NCBI RefSeq assembly: GCF_005671395.1
Contig: NZ_CP040428.1
Location: 2,914,001-2,978,000 of the forward strand
Reading direction: 5' to 3'
DNA: 64,000 nt
DNA from: Jejubacter calystegiae
GTDB taxonomy: Bacteria > Pseudomonadota > Gammaproteobacteria > Enterobacterales > Enterobacteriaceae
Made by a program: the position numbers and the translations under genes. The notes under the pieces were generated by a model. It had not been told where the DNA came from and did no database searches. It saw nothing but the letters and a program-made list of their open reading frames with translations. This document shows positions 1 to 9,983 of the stretch, in pieces (position 1 is the first letter of the stretch; every line of letters starts with the position of its first letter).

Positions 1-23
1 ATAATCGCTGTCTGTCTCACAAA

Positions 24-55
24 AAATCCATCTGCCTGGCAGGTGGATTTTTTTT
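24..55 (+). terminator. Rho-independent terminator
   Basis: A stem of about 12-13 bp (AAATCCATCTGCC pairing with GGCAGGTGGATTT, one G-U pair) is followed by a run of T. It probably ends a transcript entering from outside the window and insulates the halogenase gene that starts about 100 bp later. Confidence 0.7.
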
Positions 56-153
56 GTCCGCAAATCGCTCAAAAGGTACCGTCAGTTCCATCCCGGAGTG
101 GTATTTTCTGGGGCCAGGAATAATCCCAAGGCGTTTTCTCAAGGAGAGATAAG

Positions 154-1656
154 ATGCTGAACTTACGTAGCCCCGCCCCCCAACGTATTGTGGTGCTTGG
201 TGGGGGAACCGCTGGCTGGTTCGCGGCCATTGCCCTGCGCAGGCTGTTTAGCCCGAAGGTGGACATTCAGGTCATTGAATCCTCTTCGATCGGCATTGTC
301 GGCGTGGGGGAAGGCGGATTACTTAATTTCATCAACGCCCTGCAACGCTACCAGATTGATATCGATGAGTTCGTTCGCGAAACCGGTGCTGCATGGAAGT
401 GGGGATTCAGCTATGAAGGCTGGCGAACCGGCGGCGAAGACGACCGCTTTTATCACCTGTTCGCCTCCCAGGAGACGCCGGTTTCACGCTGGAGCGAGCG
501 CGGTTTCTATCCCTGCCTTTCGGCCATGATCGGTCAGAACATCCCGCTGGAAAGCTATCTGGCGGCCAGCCCGCTGATTAAAGCCAATACGCCCCAGGAC
601 CAGGCTAGTGCGCTACTGAAAGCCAACGGTGGGGATATTGTTCCTTCCTTCCACTTCGACAGCTACAAACTGGCGACCTACCTGAAAAAGGTGGCGCTGT
701 CGCGTGGGGTGATGCATCTGGATACGGTGGTGGAAGAGGTGGTTTTCGACCAGCAGGGCCATGCCCGTATGCTGCGCTGCGCCGATAATCGCACTATCGA
801 CGTTGATTTCCTGATCGACGCCAGCGGCCTGTCGCGCAAGGTGTTGGGCAAGAGCATGGGCGGCAAGTGGCACTCGTTCAGCGACTACCTGCTGATGGAT
901 TCCGCCATTCCCTTTTATATGCCGCATCCCCATGAAAACCCGATGCTGGTGACCCGGGCTATCACCATGGATGCAGGCTGGATGTGGCAGATCCCGCTGA
1001 TCGACAGGGTGGGGGCTGGCTATGTCTTTAGCAGCAAGCATATCTCCGAACAGCAGGCAATTGCCGAGATCGAACAGCGGCTGGGCTATGCCATCACGCC
1101 CCATAAAACTCTGCGTTTCGATCCCGGCTGCTTTGAAGAGGTGTGGGTCGGCAACGTCATGGCATTGGGTCTGTCCAGCGGTTTTGTCGAGCCGCTGGAA
1201 GCCACTTCTATTGGTCAGATGCTGGAGCAGTTGTACAGCTTTGAGCGGGTACTGGTGCACAGCCAGGGGATTATTTCTGATAAAACGATCCGCGAATTTA
1301 ACCAGGCTAACTTCCAGTCCTGGCTGGGGATTCGCGACTTCCTGCGGATGCACTACGACAACACCCGTCGCGACACGCCGCTGTGGCAGGCGGTATCTGA
1401 GTCGCCTTATCCGGAAAGCTATCGCGCGCTGCGTGAGTGCTGGCAGGAGCGCACGCCGCGCCTGCTGGATGTGGAAAGCTACGCCATCAACGGCTGGCGC
1501 GGTATTTTCCACGCCATCAACTGGATGTTTGTGGCGGCGCCGCTGGGGGTGGTGCCGTCACGGGCAGGACAGATGGATCTGCTGGCGCTACCGGCAGAAA
1601 AACGTCAGCAGGCGCTGAATTTTGCCGCCGAACGGCATCAGGAGATAAACCGGTAA
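154..1656 (+). CDS. Flavin-dependent tryptophan halogenase family protein
   Basis: 500 aa. The N-terminus carries an FAD-binding GGGTAGW motif (residues 16-22) and a GVGEG segment near residues 50-54. A lysine at about residue 82 sits where PrnA-type halogenases have their catalytic Lys79. The family WxWxIP signature is present (GWMWQIP), as is a VEPLEATS segment matching the region of the catalytic glutamate. These point to the FADH2-dependent tryptophan halogenase fold. Substrate and true halogenation activity cannot be read from sequence, and many relatives in Proteobacteria are uncharacterised and sit beside TonB receptors. AAGGAG at 141-146 supports the ATG at 154. No flavin reductase is visible beside it. 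Its last 19 bp overlap the 3' end of kdpE on the opposite strand. Confidence 0.85.
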   Translation: MLNLRSPAPQRIVVLGGGTAGWFAAIALRRLFSPKVDIQVIESSSIGIVGVGEGGLLNFINALQRYQIDIDEFVRETGAAWKWGFSYEGWRTGGEDDRFYHLFASQETPVSRWSERGFYPCLSAMIGQNIPLESYLAASPLIKANTPQDQASALLKANGGDIVPSFHFDSYKLATYLKKVALSRGVMHLDTVVEEVVFDQQGHARMLRCADNRTIDVDFLIDASGLSRKVLGKSMGGKWHSFSDYLLMDSAIPFYMPHPHENPMLVTRAITMDAGWMWQIPLIDRVGAGYVFSSKHISEQQAIAEIEQRLGYAITPHKTLRFDPGCFEEVWVGNVMALGLSSGFVEPLEATSIGQMLEQLYSFERVLVHSQGIISDKTIREFNQANFQSWLGIRDFLRMHYDNTRRDTPLWQAVSESPYPESYRALRECWQERTPRLLDVESYAINGWRGIFHAINWMFVAAPLGVVPSRAGQMDLLALPAEKRQQALNFAAERHQEINR

Positions 1657-2312
1657 CCGATACCGGTTTCGGTCAGCAGATGGCGCGGGCGCGCCGGGTC
1701 CTGCTCCAGCTTCTGGCGCAGGTGCCCCATATAGATGCGCAGATAGTGGCTGTGTTCCACGGCGTTAGGGCCCCACACCTGATTAAGCAACTGGCGCTGG
1801 GTGAGTACCTTGCCTTCGTTATTCAGCAATGTCGCCAGCAGCCGGAATTCGATGGGGGTCAGGTGAATCTCCGCATCGCCGCGGGTGATACGCCTGGCAG
1901 CCAGATCGACGCGGATATCGGCAAACTGCCAGACCGGTGCGGGCTGCTCGCCACCGCAGCGGCGTAGCGCCACCCGCAGGCGCGCCTGAAGCTCGCCAAT
2001 GCCGAAGGGCTTGCACAGATAGTCGTCGGCCCCGGCGTCCAGCGCCGCGATCTTGTCCTGCTCGTCGCTGCGCGCCGACAGTACAATAATGGGCATGGCG
2101 CTCCACTGGCGGACTTCGCGAATAAAATCGACTCCGTCGCCGTCCGGCAGGCCGAGGTCCAGAATCACCAATTCCGGCTTACGGGTAGCGGCCTCGATCA
2201 GACCGCGCTGCAGCGTCTCTGCTTCATGAACCCGTATCCCTTCATCTTCCAGCGCGCTGCGCAGAAAGCGGCGAATGGCTTTTTCATCTTCCACAACCAG
2301 CAGATTAATCAC
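1638..2312 (-). CDS. kdpE: KdpE, potassium-responsive response regulator
   Basis: 224 aa, close to E. coli KdpE (225). The receiver domain (residues 1-120) has the acidic pair E8/D9 and phospho-acceptor D52 in VILDLGLPDGDG. An OmpR/PhoB winged-helix domain occupies the C-terminal half, ending GIGYRF. When phosphorylated by KdpD, this family activates kdpFABC under potassium limitation. Its start overlaps the kdpD stop by 4 bp (ATGA), so translation is likely coupled. The stop lies inside the coding sequence of the convergent halogenase gene. Confidence 0.97.
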   Translation of the reverse strand: MINLLVVEDEKAIRRFLRSALEDEGIRVHEAETLQRGLIEAATRKPELVILDLGLPDGDGVDFIREVRQWSAMPIIVLSARSDEQDKIAALDAGADDYLCKPFGIGELQARLRVALRRCGGEQPAPVWQFADIRVDLAARRITRGDAEIHLTPIEFRLLATLLNNEGKVLTQRQLLNQVWGPNAVEHSHYLRIYMGHLRQKLEQDPARPRHLLTETGIGYRFIS

Positions 2313-5002
2313 AGTGCCTCACTCAGTTCATCCAGCGTCGGCGCGGGCTCCTGGGGCAACTCTAAGTGAAAACTGGCGCCTCCCTGAGGGCGGTTTTCCG
2401 CATAGATGGTGCCGTCATGGACGCTGACAATCGCCTGGCAGATAGCCAGGCCCAGCCCCACGCCAGGAATGGCCGACTCTTTGGTTCCTCTGGCGAATTT
2501 ATCAAAAATCGCCTGTTCCTGCCCGTGGGGAATCCCGGGCCCGTTGTCCCGGACCTCCAGCGTCAGGGTATCCGGATGACGGGTGGCGTGAATACCGATC
2601 TGCGCATCGGGGCCTGCGTATTTGGTCGCATTTTCCAGCAGGTTAATCAGTACCCGTTCGAACAGCGGGCCATCCACGTGGATCAAACTGAGGGGGTCTG
2701 CCAGTTCGACATCGATATGCCGACAGCCAATAGCCAGTTGCGACATCTGCAGCGCGCTACCCACCACCTCTTCCAGAGTCAGCCATTCTCTCTTCAGATT
2801 AAAGCCGCCGGACTGAATACGCGCCATATCCAGCAGATTATTGACCAGACGGGTGGTGTTCAGCACCTGCTGACGAATTTCGCTGGCCTGAGGGGCATGT
2901 TTTGAGCCTTCGCTGGCCAGGTCCAGGGTCAGAATTTCCGCCTGGCCGAACAGCACGGTCAGCGGCGTACGCAGATCGTGGGAAAGCGCGGCCAGCAGCG
3001 AATTGCGGACCTGTTCACGTTCGGAAGCCAGTCGCGCCTGGGCTTCTCTGGCGCTCAATGCCAGACGCTCCAGCGCGTTAGTCACCAACAGCGTGAAGGT
3101 TTCCAGCAGCCGCTGCTGTTCCGGAATCATCAACTGGCGCGGGCTGGCGGGTTCGATGATAAGCACGCCCAGGCTGATGCCTGCCGCCCGTAGAGGCAGA
3201 ATCTGGTAGGGAACGCCGGGAAGCGTGTCGGTCCCGGCACCGGCCGGTTGCCCCTTTTCGAAACTCCAGCGGGCGATGGCTTCGTCCCAGTGGCTAATGC
3301 CATCACCGCCGTGGCGCGGCTGGAGTCGCCCCTGATCATCCGGGGTGAGTAACTGGCTACGGGCGGCAAAGCTGCTGCTGAGAAAATGGGCGCTGGTGGC
3401 GGCGATCTCTCCCGGGGTACGGGTCATCGCCAGCGCTTTGGAAATCTCATACAGATGGCGGGTACGCTGCTCGCGGTAGCGGGCCACCCGAGCCTGGTAG
3501 CGCACGCCCGCGGTCAGATTACCAATCACCAGCCCCACGCTTAGCATGACCGCAAAGGTTAACAGGTACTGAACGTCGGAGACCGCCAGCGTTCCCTGAG
3601 GGGCGATAAAAAAGAGATCGAAACTCAGAACGTTGATAAAGGTGGCCAGCACCGAAGGCCAGCGTCCGTAAAACAGCGCTACCACCACCACACCCAGCAG
3701 ATAGAGCATGACCAGGTTTGCGGCATCGAAACCGGCAAGCCAGTGGCTGGCGACCAGGGTAATCAACGCGCACAGGGCAACGGCCACCAGACAGCCGCGG
3801 AGCTGTGCCCGCCATTTTTCCGCAAAGCCGCGCGGATCCGGCGAGCGGGGGAGAGCGGCTCGGGGGGACTCTTCCAGCGCCACCACCACCAGGTCGAGAT
3901 CCGGTGCGCGCATAGCCAAACGATCGGCAAAGCTACGCCGCAGCCAGGCGGGGCGGCGGTGAGCGTTGCGGCGGCCAATCAGGATCTTGCCCAGATTATG
4001 CTGACGGGCATAGCGTACTACCGCTTTTTCCTCTTCCGGATCGGAAAGGGTCGCGGTTTCCGCGCCCAGCTCCTGGGCCAGGCGCAATGCCCGCAGAATG
4101 GCGCGTCGCTGGTGTTCCGGCAGGCGATGCAGATGTGGCGTCTCGACATAGACCGCGTGCCAGGCGCTGCCGAGTTTGGCTGCCAGGCGTGCGGCGGTGC
4201 GCACCAGCTTTTCATTGCCGTCGCTGCTGCCGATACACAGCAGAATGGCGTCGCGGGTGTGCCACACCTTCTCCTGGCCCTGACGGTCGCGCCAGGCGCG
4301 CATCTGTTCATCTACCCGGTCAGCGGTACGGCGCAGCGCCAGCTCGCGCAGGGCGATCAGGTTCCCCTTACGGAAGAAGTTTTCAATGGCCCGTTCGGCC
4401 TGATCGGCGATATAAACCTTGCCTTCCCGCAGGCGCTGGCGCAGATCGTCCGGCGGCAGATCCACCAGGACCACCTCGTCGGCACCGTCGAAGATCGGAT
4501 CCGGCACGGTCTCCCGTACCCGGATGCTGGTAACGCCGCTGACCACGTCATTCAGGCTTTCCAGGTGCTGTACGTTAACGGTGGTAAATACATCGATCCC
4601 GGCTTCGAGCAGCTCTTCCACATCCTGCCAGCGTCGGGGATGACGCGAGCCGGGAGCGTTACTGTGGGCCAGTTCATCCATCAGAATCAGGGCCGGAGCC
4701 CGGGCCAGCGCGGCGTCGAGATCGAACTCCCACAGGGTGCGATCCCGATGGTGAATGCGCCTGGGGGGCAAAACCGGTAGCCCTTCCACCAGGGCGGCGG
4801 TCTCTTTACGGCCGTGGGTTTCCACTACCCCCACCAGAATATCCAGCCCTTCGTCGCGAAGGCGGCGGGCTGCCTGAAGCATCGACCAGGTTTTGCCCAC
4901 CCCGGCGCAGGCGCCAAAGAAGATTTTCAGCCGACCGCGACGCCCGGGCTGCGCCTGTTGCAGCAGCCTGTCGGGATCGGGGCGTCCGGGTTCCTCTGTC
5001 AT
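2309..5002 (-). CDS. kdpD: KdpD, sensor histidine kinase for potassium limitation
   Basis: 897 aa (E. coli 894). The N-terminal KdpD domain has a Walker A motif GACAGVGKT (residues 30-38) and a Walker B-like LILMDELAH. A universal-stress-protein-like domain follows, then about four membrane helices near residues 405-505, a GAF-like region, HisKA with HDLRTP (phospho-accepting His) and an HATPase_c domain with DNGPGIP and GVGLGLAI motifs. It senses potassium status at the inner membrane and phosphorylates KdpE. The start overlaps the last base of the kdpC stop (TAATG). Confidence 0.97.
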   Translation of the reverse strand: MTEEPGRPDPDRLLQQAQPGRRGRLKIFFGACAGVGKTWSMLQAARRLRDEGLDILVGVVETHGRKETAALVEGLPVLPPRRIHHRDRTLWEFDLDAALARAPALILMDELAHSNAPGSRHPRRWQDVEELLEAGIDVFTTVNVQHLESLNDVVSGVTSIRVRETVPDPIFDGADEVVLVDLPPDDLRQRLREGKVYIADQAERAIENFFRKGNLIALRELALRRTADRVDEQMRAWRDRQGQEKVWHTRDAILLCIGSSDGNEKLVRTAARLAAKLGSAWHAVYVETPHLHRLPEHQRRAILRALRLAQELGAETATLSDPEEEKAVVRYARQHNLGKILIGRRNAHRRPAWLRRSFADRLAMRAPDLDLVVVALEESPRAALPRSPDPRGFAEKWRAQLRGCLVAVALCALITLVASHWLAGFDAANLVMLYLLGVVVVALFYGRWPSVLATFINVLSFDLFFIAPQGTLAVSDVQYLLTFAVMLSVGLVIGNLTAGVRYQARVARYREQRTRHLYEISKALAMTRTPGEIAATSAHFLSSSFAARSQLLTPDDQGRLQPRHGGDGISHWDEAIARWSFEKGQPAGAGTDTLPGVPYQILPLRAAGISLGVLIIEPASPRQLMIPEQQRLLETFTLLVTNALERLALSAREAQARLASEREQVRNSLLAALSHDLRTPLTVLFGQAEILTLDLASEGSKHAPQASEIRQQVLNTTRLVNNLLDMARIQSGGFNLKREWLTLEEVVGSALQMSQLAIGCRHIDVELADPLSLIHVDGPLFERVLINLLENATKYAGPDAQIGIHATRHPDTLTLEVRDNGPGIPHGQEQAIFDKFARGTKESAIPGVGLGLAICQAIVSVHDGTIYAENRPQGGASFHLELPQEPAPTLDELSEAL

Positions 5003-5568
5003 TACTTACTCCTGAGTGCGTCCAGCGCCAGATTAAGCTTCAGTATATTGACCACCGGCAGACCGGGGAAGCCGGGAAGCGGTGTTTCGGTGTTCGCCGC
5101 CACCAGACGGCTGAGTTGCTCAGCCTTCAGGCCACGTTCTCTGGCGACGCGCGGAATCTGCCACGCTACGGCGGCGGGGCTCAGCTGTCCGTCCAGGCCA
5201 CTCCCGGACGCGGTGAGCAGTTCCACCGGCACCTGACGGCTGGACTCCGGGTTAGCGGCCCGTAGCGCCGCGATGCGTTCTGCAAACTGTTTATCCAGTT
5301 CGGGATTCCCCGGCGCCAGATTGCTGCCGCCTGAAGCCATGGGATCGCTGCTGCCCGCAGAGGGGCGCCCCTGAAAGTAGCGGGCCTGATGGAATGGCTG
5401 ACCGATAAGCGCTGAACCGCGCACCTCGCCATCCCGGGTTATCAGCGATCCGCCCGCCTGGGCGGGAAACCACCACTGACCGAGCAGCGTGGTCGCCAGC
5501 GGATAGAGCCCGCCGGTTACGATGGTCAGTAACAGCAGTGTCATTATAGCGGGACGTAAAATAGCCAT
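5002..5568 (-). CDS. kdpC: KdpC, potassium-transporting ATPase subunit C
   Basis: 188 aa. One N-terminal membrane helix (about residues 8-30) is followed by a periplasmic domain. The conserved GSALIGQPF and the [14 protein letters not shown] segment are typical of KdpC, which stabilises the KdpFABC complex and contributes to ATP affinity. The gap to kdpB is 12 bp, consistent with one transcript. Confidence 0.97.
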   Translation of the reverse strand: MAILRPAIMTLLLLTIVTGGLYPLATTLLGQWWFPAQAGGSLITRDGEVRGSALIGQPFHQARYFQGRPSAGSSDPMASGGSNLAPGNPELDKQFAERIAALRAANPESSRQVPVELLTASGSGLDGQLSPAAVAWQIPRVARERGLKAEQLSRLVAANTETPLPGFPGLPVVNILKLNLALDALRSK

Positions 5569-5580
5569 GTGAGAGTCCTC

Positions 5581-7623
5581 TTAAAGCAGGGGGGTGAGCA
5601 GCAGGTCGATAAGCTTGATACCGATAAAGGGCGCGATCAGTCCGCCCAGACCGTAGAGCCAAAGATTGCGGCGCAGCATGGCCGCGGCGCTCAGCGGCCG
5701 GTAGCTCACCCCCTTCAACGCCAGCGGGATCAGAAAGATGATGATCAACGCATTGAAGATCACCGCGCTCAGGATCGCCGAGGCGGGGGAGTGCAGGTGC
5801 ATCACATTCAGGGCGCTCAGTTGCGGATAAGTGACGGTAAAGGCCGCCGGGATGATGGCGAAATATTTTGCCACGTCATTGGCGATACTAAAGGTGGTCA
5901 GGGATCCCCGGGTCATCAGCATCTGTTTGCCGATATGCACCACCTCGATAAGCTTGGTGGGGTTCGAGTCAAGATCCACCATATTACCGGCCTCTTTGGC
6001 CGCCTGGGTGCCGGAGTTCATTGCCACGGCCACATCGGCCTGGGCCAGCGCGGGGGCATCGTTGGTACCGTCTCCGGTCATGGCGACCAGTCGACCTTCG
6101 GCCTGATACTGGCGAATCAGCGCCAGTTTCGCTTCCGGCGTGGCTTCGGCCAGGAAGTCATCGACACCGGCTTCAGCTGCGATGGCGGCGGCAGTCAGGC
6201 TGTTATCACCGGTGATCATCACGGTTTTGATGCCCATCTGCCTCAGCCGGGCGAAGCGCTCTTTAATACCGCCCTTGACGATATCTTTCAGGGCAATCAC
6301 CCCCAGAACCTGGTTGCCTTCGGCCACCAGCAGCGGCGTACTGCCCAGACGCGCCACCTGTTCAACCAGGCTGTCCACAGCTCCCGGAAACTGGCCGCCG
6401 TTGGCTTCAATATGGCGGCGAATCGCATCCACCGAGCCTTTACGAATCAGGCGATTGTGCAGGTTGATGCCGCTCATACGGGTGCTGGCGGTAAAGGGCA
6501 CGAAGGTGGCCTGCAGGCTCTGCAGGTCGCGCTCGCGCAGATTGAAGCGCTGTTTGGCCAGCACCACAATGCTGCGCCCTTCCGGCGTTTCGTCCGCCAG
6601 CGAGGCAAGCTGGGCGGCATCGGCCAGGACCCGCTCTTCCACGCCAGGCGCTGGCAGAAATTCGCTGGCCTGGCGGTTACCCAGGGTGATGGTGCCGGTT
6701 TTATCCAATAGCAGCACATCGACATCCCCGGCGGCTTCTACTGCACGGCCGCTGGTGGCGATGACATTGGCGCCCAGCATCCGGCTCATCCCGGCAACCC
6801 CAATGGCCGACAGCAGGCCGCCAATAGTGGTGGGGATCAGGCAAACCAGCAGCGCCACCAGCACGGTAACGCTGACCGCGGTGCCGCCATAGAGTGAGAA
6901 GGGCCACAGAGTGGCGGTCGCCAGCAGGAAAATAATGGTCAGCGCCACCAGCAGAATGGTGAGTGCGATTTCGTTAGGGGTTTTACGACGCTGGGCGCCT
7001 TCCACCATGGCGATCATCCGGTCGAGAAAGGTTTCGCCCGGATTAACGCTACACTGAATCACCAGCCAGTCCGACAGAATGCGGGTTCCGCCGGTGACCG
7101 AGGCGAAATCGCCGCCGGATTCGCGGATCACCGGTGCCGATTCGCCGGTAATGGCGCTTTCATCCACCGAGGCGCCACCGGCTATCGCTTCGCCATCGCA
7201 GGGAATGATATCTCCGGCTTCCACCAGTACCACATCGCCCTTACGCAGATCGGCCGAGGGGATATGATCGATAGCGGCATCGCGCCGGGGCGCCTGTAGC
7301 CGTTTTGCAAAGGCGGTTTTTTTTACGCCGCGCAGGGCGCTGGCCTGAGCTTTACTGCGTCCTTCCGCCAGCGCTTCGGCCATATTGGCGAACAGCACGG
7401 TAAACCACAGCCACAGGCTGATAGCGCCGGTGAAGATCGCATCGCCGGGCAGGCGTCCGGCTGCCATGGCGACGGCCAGTAGGGTGGTCAGCAGACTTCC
7501 CACCCAGACCACAAACATCACCGGGTTGCGCCACTGCAGGGCCGGATTCAGTTTAACCAGGGCCTCTTTGATGGCCTGGCGGGTTAGCGCCGGTTCCAGC
7601 AGCGCCAGTTGTTTACGACTCAT
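5581..7623 (-). CDS. kdpB: KdpB, P-type ATPase catalytic subunit
   Basis: 680 aa (E. coli 682). P-type ATPase hallmarks are all present: TGES in the actuator domain, the phosphorylation motif DKTGTIT near residue 305, the MITGDN hinge and GDGTNDAP. Membrane helices flank these domains. It hydrolyses ATP to drive potassium uptake through KdpA. Its ATG overlaps the kdpA stop by 4 bp. Confidence 0.98.
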   Translation of the reverse strand: MSRKQLALLEPALTRQAIKEALVKLNPALQWRNPVMFVVWVGSLLTTLLAVAMAAGRLPGDAIFTGAISLWLWFTVLFANMAEALAEGRSKAQASALRGVKKTAFAKRLQAPRRDAAIDHIPSADLRKGDVVLVEAGDIIPCDGEAIAGGASVDESAITGESAPVIRESGGDFASVTGGTRILSDWLVIQCSVNPGETFLDRMIAMVEGAQRRKTPNEIALTILLVALTIIFLLATATLWPFSLYGGTAVSVTVLVALLVCLIPTTIGGLLSAIGVAGMSRMLGANVIATSGRAVEAAGDVDVLLLDKTGTITLGNRQASEFLPAPGVEERVLADAAQLASLADETPEGRSIVVLAKQRFNLRERDLQSLQATFVPFTASTRMSGINLHNRLIRKGSVDAIRRHIEANGGQFPGAVDSLVEQVARLGSTPLLVAEGNQVLGVIALKDIVKGGIKERFARLRQMGIKTVMITGDNSLTAAAIAAEAGVDDFLAEATPEAKLALIRQYQAEGRLVAMTGDGTNDAPALAQADVAVAMNSGTQAAKEAGNMVDLDSNPTKLIEVVHIGKQMLMTRGSLTTFSIANDVAKYFAIIPAAFTVTYPQLSALNVMHLHSPASAILSAVIFNALIIIFLIPLALKGVSYRPLSAAAMLRRNLWLYGLGGLIAPFIGIKLIDLLLTPLL

Positions 7624-9323
7624 AGCTGTTTCTCCGGAAGGTCGTGCAGTAGAGCAAGATGTTCAGCCACTGGCCCAAGGGCGAGGGCGGGAATAAAGGT
7701 CAGGGCGCCTACCAGCAGGACAGTGCCGATAAGCAAGCCAATAAACAGGGGGCCGTGAGTGGGCAGGGTCCCCGGTGAGGCAGGCTGAGCCTGCTTGCGG
7801 GCCAGCGAGCCCGCAATTGCCAGCACCGGCGCGATAACGGCGAAGCGCCCCAGCAGCATGCAGAGCGCCAGCAGCAGGTTCCAGAACGGCGTATTGGCGC
7901 TCAAACCCGCGAAGGCGCTACCGTTATTGTTTGAGGCCGAAGACAGGGCGTAGAGCACTTCGCTGAAGCCGTGAGGGCCGGGATTCAGCATGGCGCTGCG
8001 ACCGGCATCGGTCATCATGGCCAGGGCGCTGCCCGCCAGCACCAGGGCCGGGGTGACCAGAATTGCCAGCGCAGTCATTTTCATCTCCGGGACATCGATT
8101 TTCTTGCCCAGATATTCCGGGGTGCGGCCAATCATTAATCCGGCGATAAAAACCGCCAGCAGCACAAACAGCAGCATACCGTACAGGCCAGAACCGACGC
8201 CGCCGAACACCACTTCACCAATCTGCATCAGCCACATGGGGATCATGCCGCCCAGGGCGGTAAAGGAGTCGTGCATGGCGTTGACCGCACCGCAGGAGGC
8301 GGCGGTAGTGACGGTGGCGAACAGGCTGCTGGCCAGGATGCCGAAGCGACTCTCTTTGCCTTCCATATTCAGGCTACTGTCGGCGCCCAGCGCCAGCAGA
8401 TGCGGGTTACCCTGAACTTCGCTCCACATCACCAGAGCGGCGCACAGTGCGAAGATAAGTGTCATCGCCCACAGCAACGTGCGCCCCTGGCGGCGATCGT
8501 TGCACTGTTCGCCAAAGGCGAAACAGAGCGCGGCGGGTATCAGGAAAATGGCCAGCATCTGAATGGCGTTGGTCAGCGCCGTGGGGTTCTCGAAAGGATG
8601 GGCCGAGTTGGCGTTAAAGAAGCCGCCGCCGTTGGTGCCCAGCATTTTAATGGCTTCCTGAGAGGCGACGGGCCCCATCGGCAGCATCTGTTTCAGGCCT
8701 TCCAGGGTGGTTATGGGCTGCGAAGCGGAAAAATTTTGCGGGACGCCCTGTTGAATAAAGACCAGCGCAATGATCAGCGCGATGGGCAACAGGACCCACA
8801 GCGTCACGCGAACCAGATCGCGCCAGGCGTTGCCAGGCGCACTGGCGTTACGTCGGGTCAGTCCACGAATGAGCGCGAAAGCCACCGCGATGCCGGTCGC
8901 AGCCGACAGGAAGTTCTGTACCGCAAGGCCCGCCATCTGGCTAAAGGCGCTCAGGCTGATTTCCCCCGCATAGGCTTGCCAGTTGGTATTGGTGACAAAA
9001 CTGACGGCGGTGTTCAGGGCCAGATCCCAGCTCAGACCCGCCAGATGCTGCGGATTCAGGGGCAGCGAGCCCTGAGCGAGCAGGATGGCGAACAGCAGTC
9101 CCAGCCCGAGTCCGTTAAACAGCAGGAGCGCCAGCAGGTAACGGCGCCAGTCCATTTCGCGGTCAGTATCGCCCAGTAGCCGCCAGAGTGGGCGCTCAAT
9201 GGCTCCCAGTACCGGCAGCGGCTCCCCGTCAATCAGCCGGGCCAGCAGCAGGCCCAATGGTCGTGCCAGAGCGAACAGCACCACCAGAAAGCCAACTATC
9301 AGTAACAATCCGGAGGCGGCCAT
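7620..9323 (-). CDS. kdpA: KdpA, potassium-binding channel-like subunit
   Basis: 567 aa (E. coli 557). A polytopic membrane protein of the superfamily of K+ transporters, with pore-loop segments including [30 protein letters not shown] and [13 protein letters not shown]. These form the potassium selectivity filter. The start shares one base with the kdpF stop (TGATG). Confidence 0.98.
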   Translation of the reverse strand: MAASGLLLIVGFLVVLFALARPLGLLLARLIDGEPLPVLGAIERPLWRLLGDTDREMDWRRYLLALLLFNGLGLGLLFAILLAQGSLPLNPQHLAGLSWDLALNTAVSFVTNTNWQAYAGEISLSAFSQMAGLAVQNFLSAATGIAVAFALIRGLTRRNASAPGNAWRDLVRVTLWVLLPIALIIALVFIQQGVPQNFSASQPITTLEGLKQMLPMGPVASQEAIKMLGTNGGGFFNANSAHPFENPTALTNAIQMLAIFLIPAALCFAFGEQCNDRRQGRTLLWAMTLIFALCAALVMWSEVQGNPHLLALGADSSLNMEGKESRFGILASSLFATVTTAASCGAVNAMHDSFTALGGMIPMWLMQIGEVVFGGVGSGLYGMLLFVLLAVFIAGLMIGRTPEYLGKKIDVPEMKMTALAILVTPALVLAGSALAMMTDAGRSAMLNPGPHGFSEVLYALSSASNNNGSAFAGLSANTPFWNLLLALCMLLGRFAVIAPVLAIAGSLARKQAQPASPGTLPTHGPLFIGLLIGTVLLVGALTFIPALALGPVAEHLALLHDLPEKQL

Positions 9324-9412
9324 CAGAATGCCTCCGCGTTAATCAGGGCGTAAAACAGGTAGCCCAGCAGTAACAGAACCAGCATCACGCCGGCAATAAC
9401 ACCCAGACTCAT
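9323..9412 (-). CDS. kdpF: KdpF, small stabilising subunit of the Kdp ATPase
   Basis: 29 aa, first gene of the operon. The peptide begins [19 protein letters not shown] and ends NAEAF. It is a single membrane helix closely matching E. coli KdpF in length and C-terminus. It lies in the lipid-like position of the KdpFABC complex and stabilises it. GGTGG-like sequence precedes the ATG. Confidence 0.95.
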   Translation of the reverse strand: MSLGVIAGVMLVLLLLGYLFYALINAEAF

Positions 9413-9719
9413 CTTCCACCTCCCGTGGCTTTTTATGGTGTGCCGTGAGAGTAGGAGTTACGCCGCAAAGAAGGTGCAAAAATCGGGGCGGGGCGTGTAA
9501 AAAAACTATAAAAACAGGCGGGTGCGGATTTACTTATATTTAGTATTATTTTAACTATTCTGTAACTAAATTACCGTTTTGAGCGGCATAAGCGGCAAAA
9601 CAGCACGATTATCTGGTCGGATGAGTAGTAAATTTTCAGCCGGCGCGGTATTATTTTCCTCAGTTACCATTTCGTTTTTATACGGGCGCTCCGCCCGGCC
9701 AGCTAATTGAGGAGGGAAA
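9413..9719. other. Intergenic control region between kdpF and ybfA
   Basis: 307 bp separating the divergent kdp operon and ybfA. Apart from the candidate KdpE site it is AT-rich and should hold both promoters. I see no further gene. GGAGGG just before position 9720 is the ybfA ribosome-binding site. Confidence 0.6.
9496..9512 (-). promoter_or_regulatory. Candidate KdpE operator upstream of kdpF
   Basis: Read on the minus strand this is TTTATAGTTTTTTTACA, one base different from the T-rich 17-bp KdpE-binding site I recall upstream of E. coli kdpFABC. It lies about 85-100 bp upstream of the kdpF start. Inference from similarity only. Confidence 0.55.
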
Positions 9720-9926
9720 ATGGCGCTGTATAAACGTTATCCCGTGTGGAAAATTCTGTTGCGACGTACCCTGGCGGTGCTTGTTGGATTGCTGGCGCTG
9801 CCTGCAATGCTGTTGTGGAAAGATCGCGCCCGCTTCTATAGCTGGCTGCATCGCTACTGGTCGAAGACCAGCGACAAGCCGGTATGGATGGAGCAGGCGG
9901 AACTGGCTGCCCACGATTTTTATTAA
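9720..9926 (+). CDS. ybfA: YbfA family protein (DUF2517)
   Basis: 68 aa, the same length as E. coli YbfA, with matching segments [28 protein letters not shown] and a C-terminal DFY. There is one probable membrane helix (residues 15-32). Function is unknown, but the gene is conserved beside and divergent from kdpF, as in E. coli. It has a strong ribosome-binding site (GAGGAGGG). Confidence 0.93.
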   Translation: MALYKRYPVWKILLRRTLAVLVGLLALPAMLLWKDRARFYSWLHRYWSKTSDKPVWMEQAELAAHDFY

Positions 9927-9983
9927 TCATTAACGTCAGCCGGTGGCGGTATGGGCGTACGGGTTTTATCATCAATGTGTTTC

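Noticed and set aside
613-1512. Long open frame (299 aa) on the minus strand inside the halogenase gene
   Set aside because: It is antisense to a gene with clear family motifs, has no motif of its own, and such shadow frames are common in GC-rich coding DNA.
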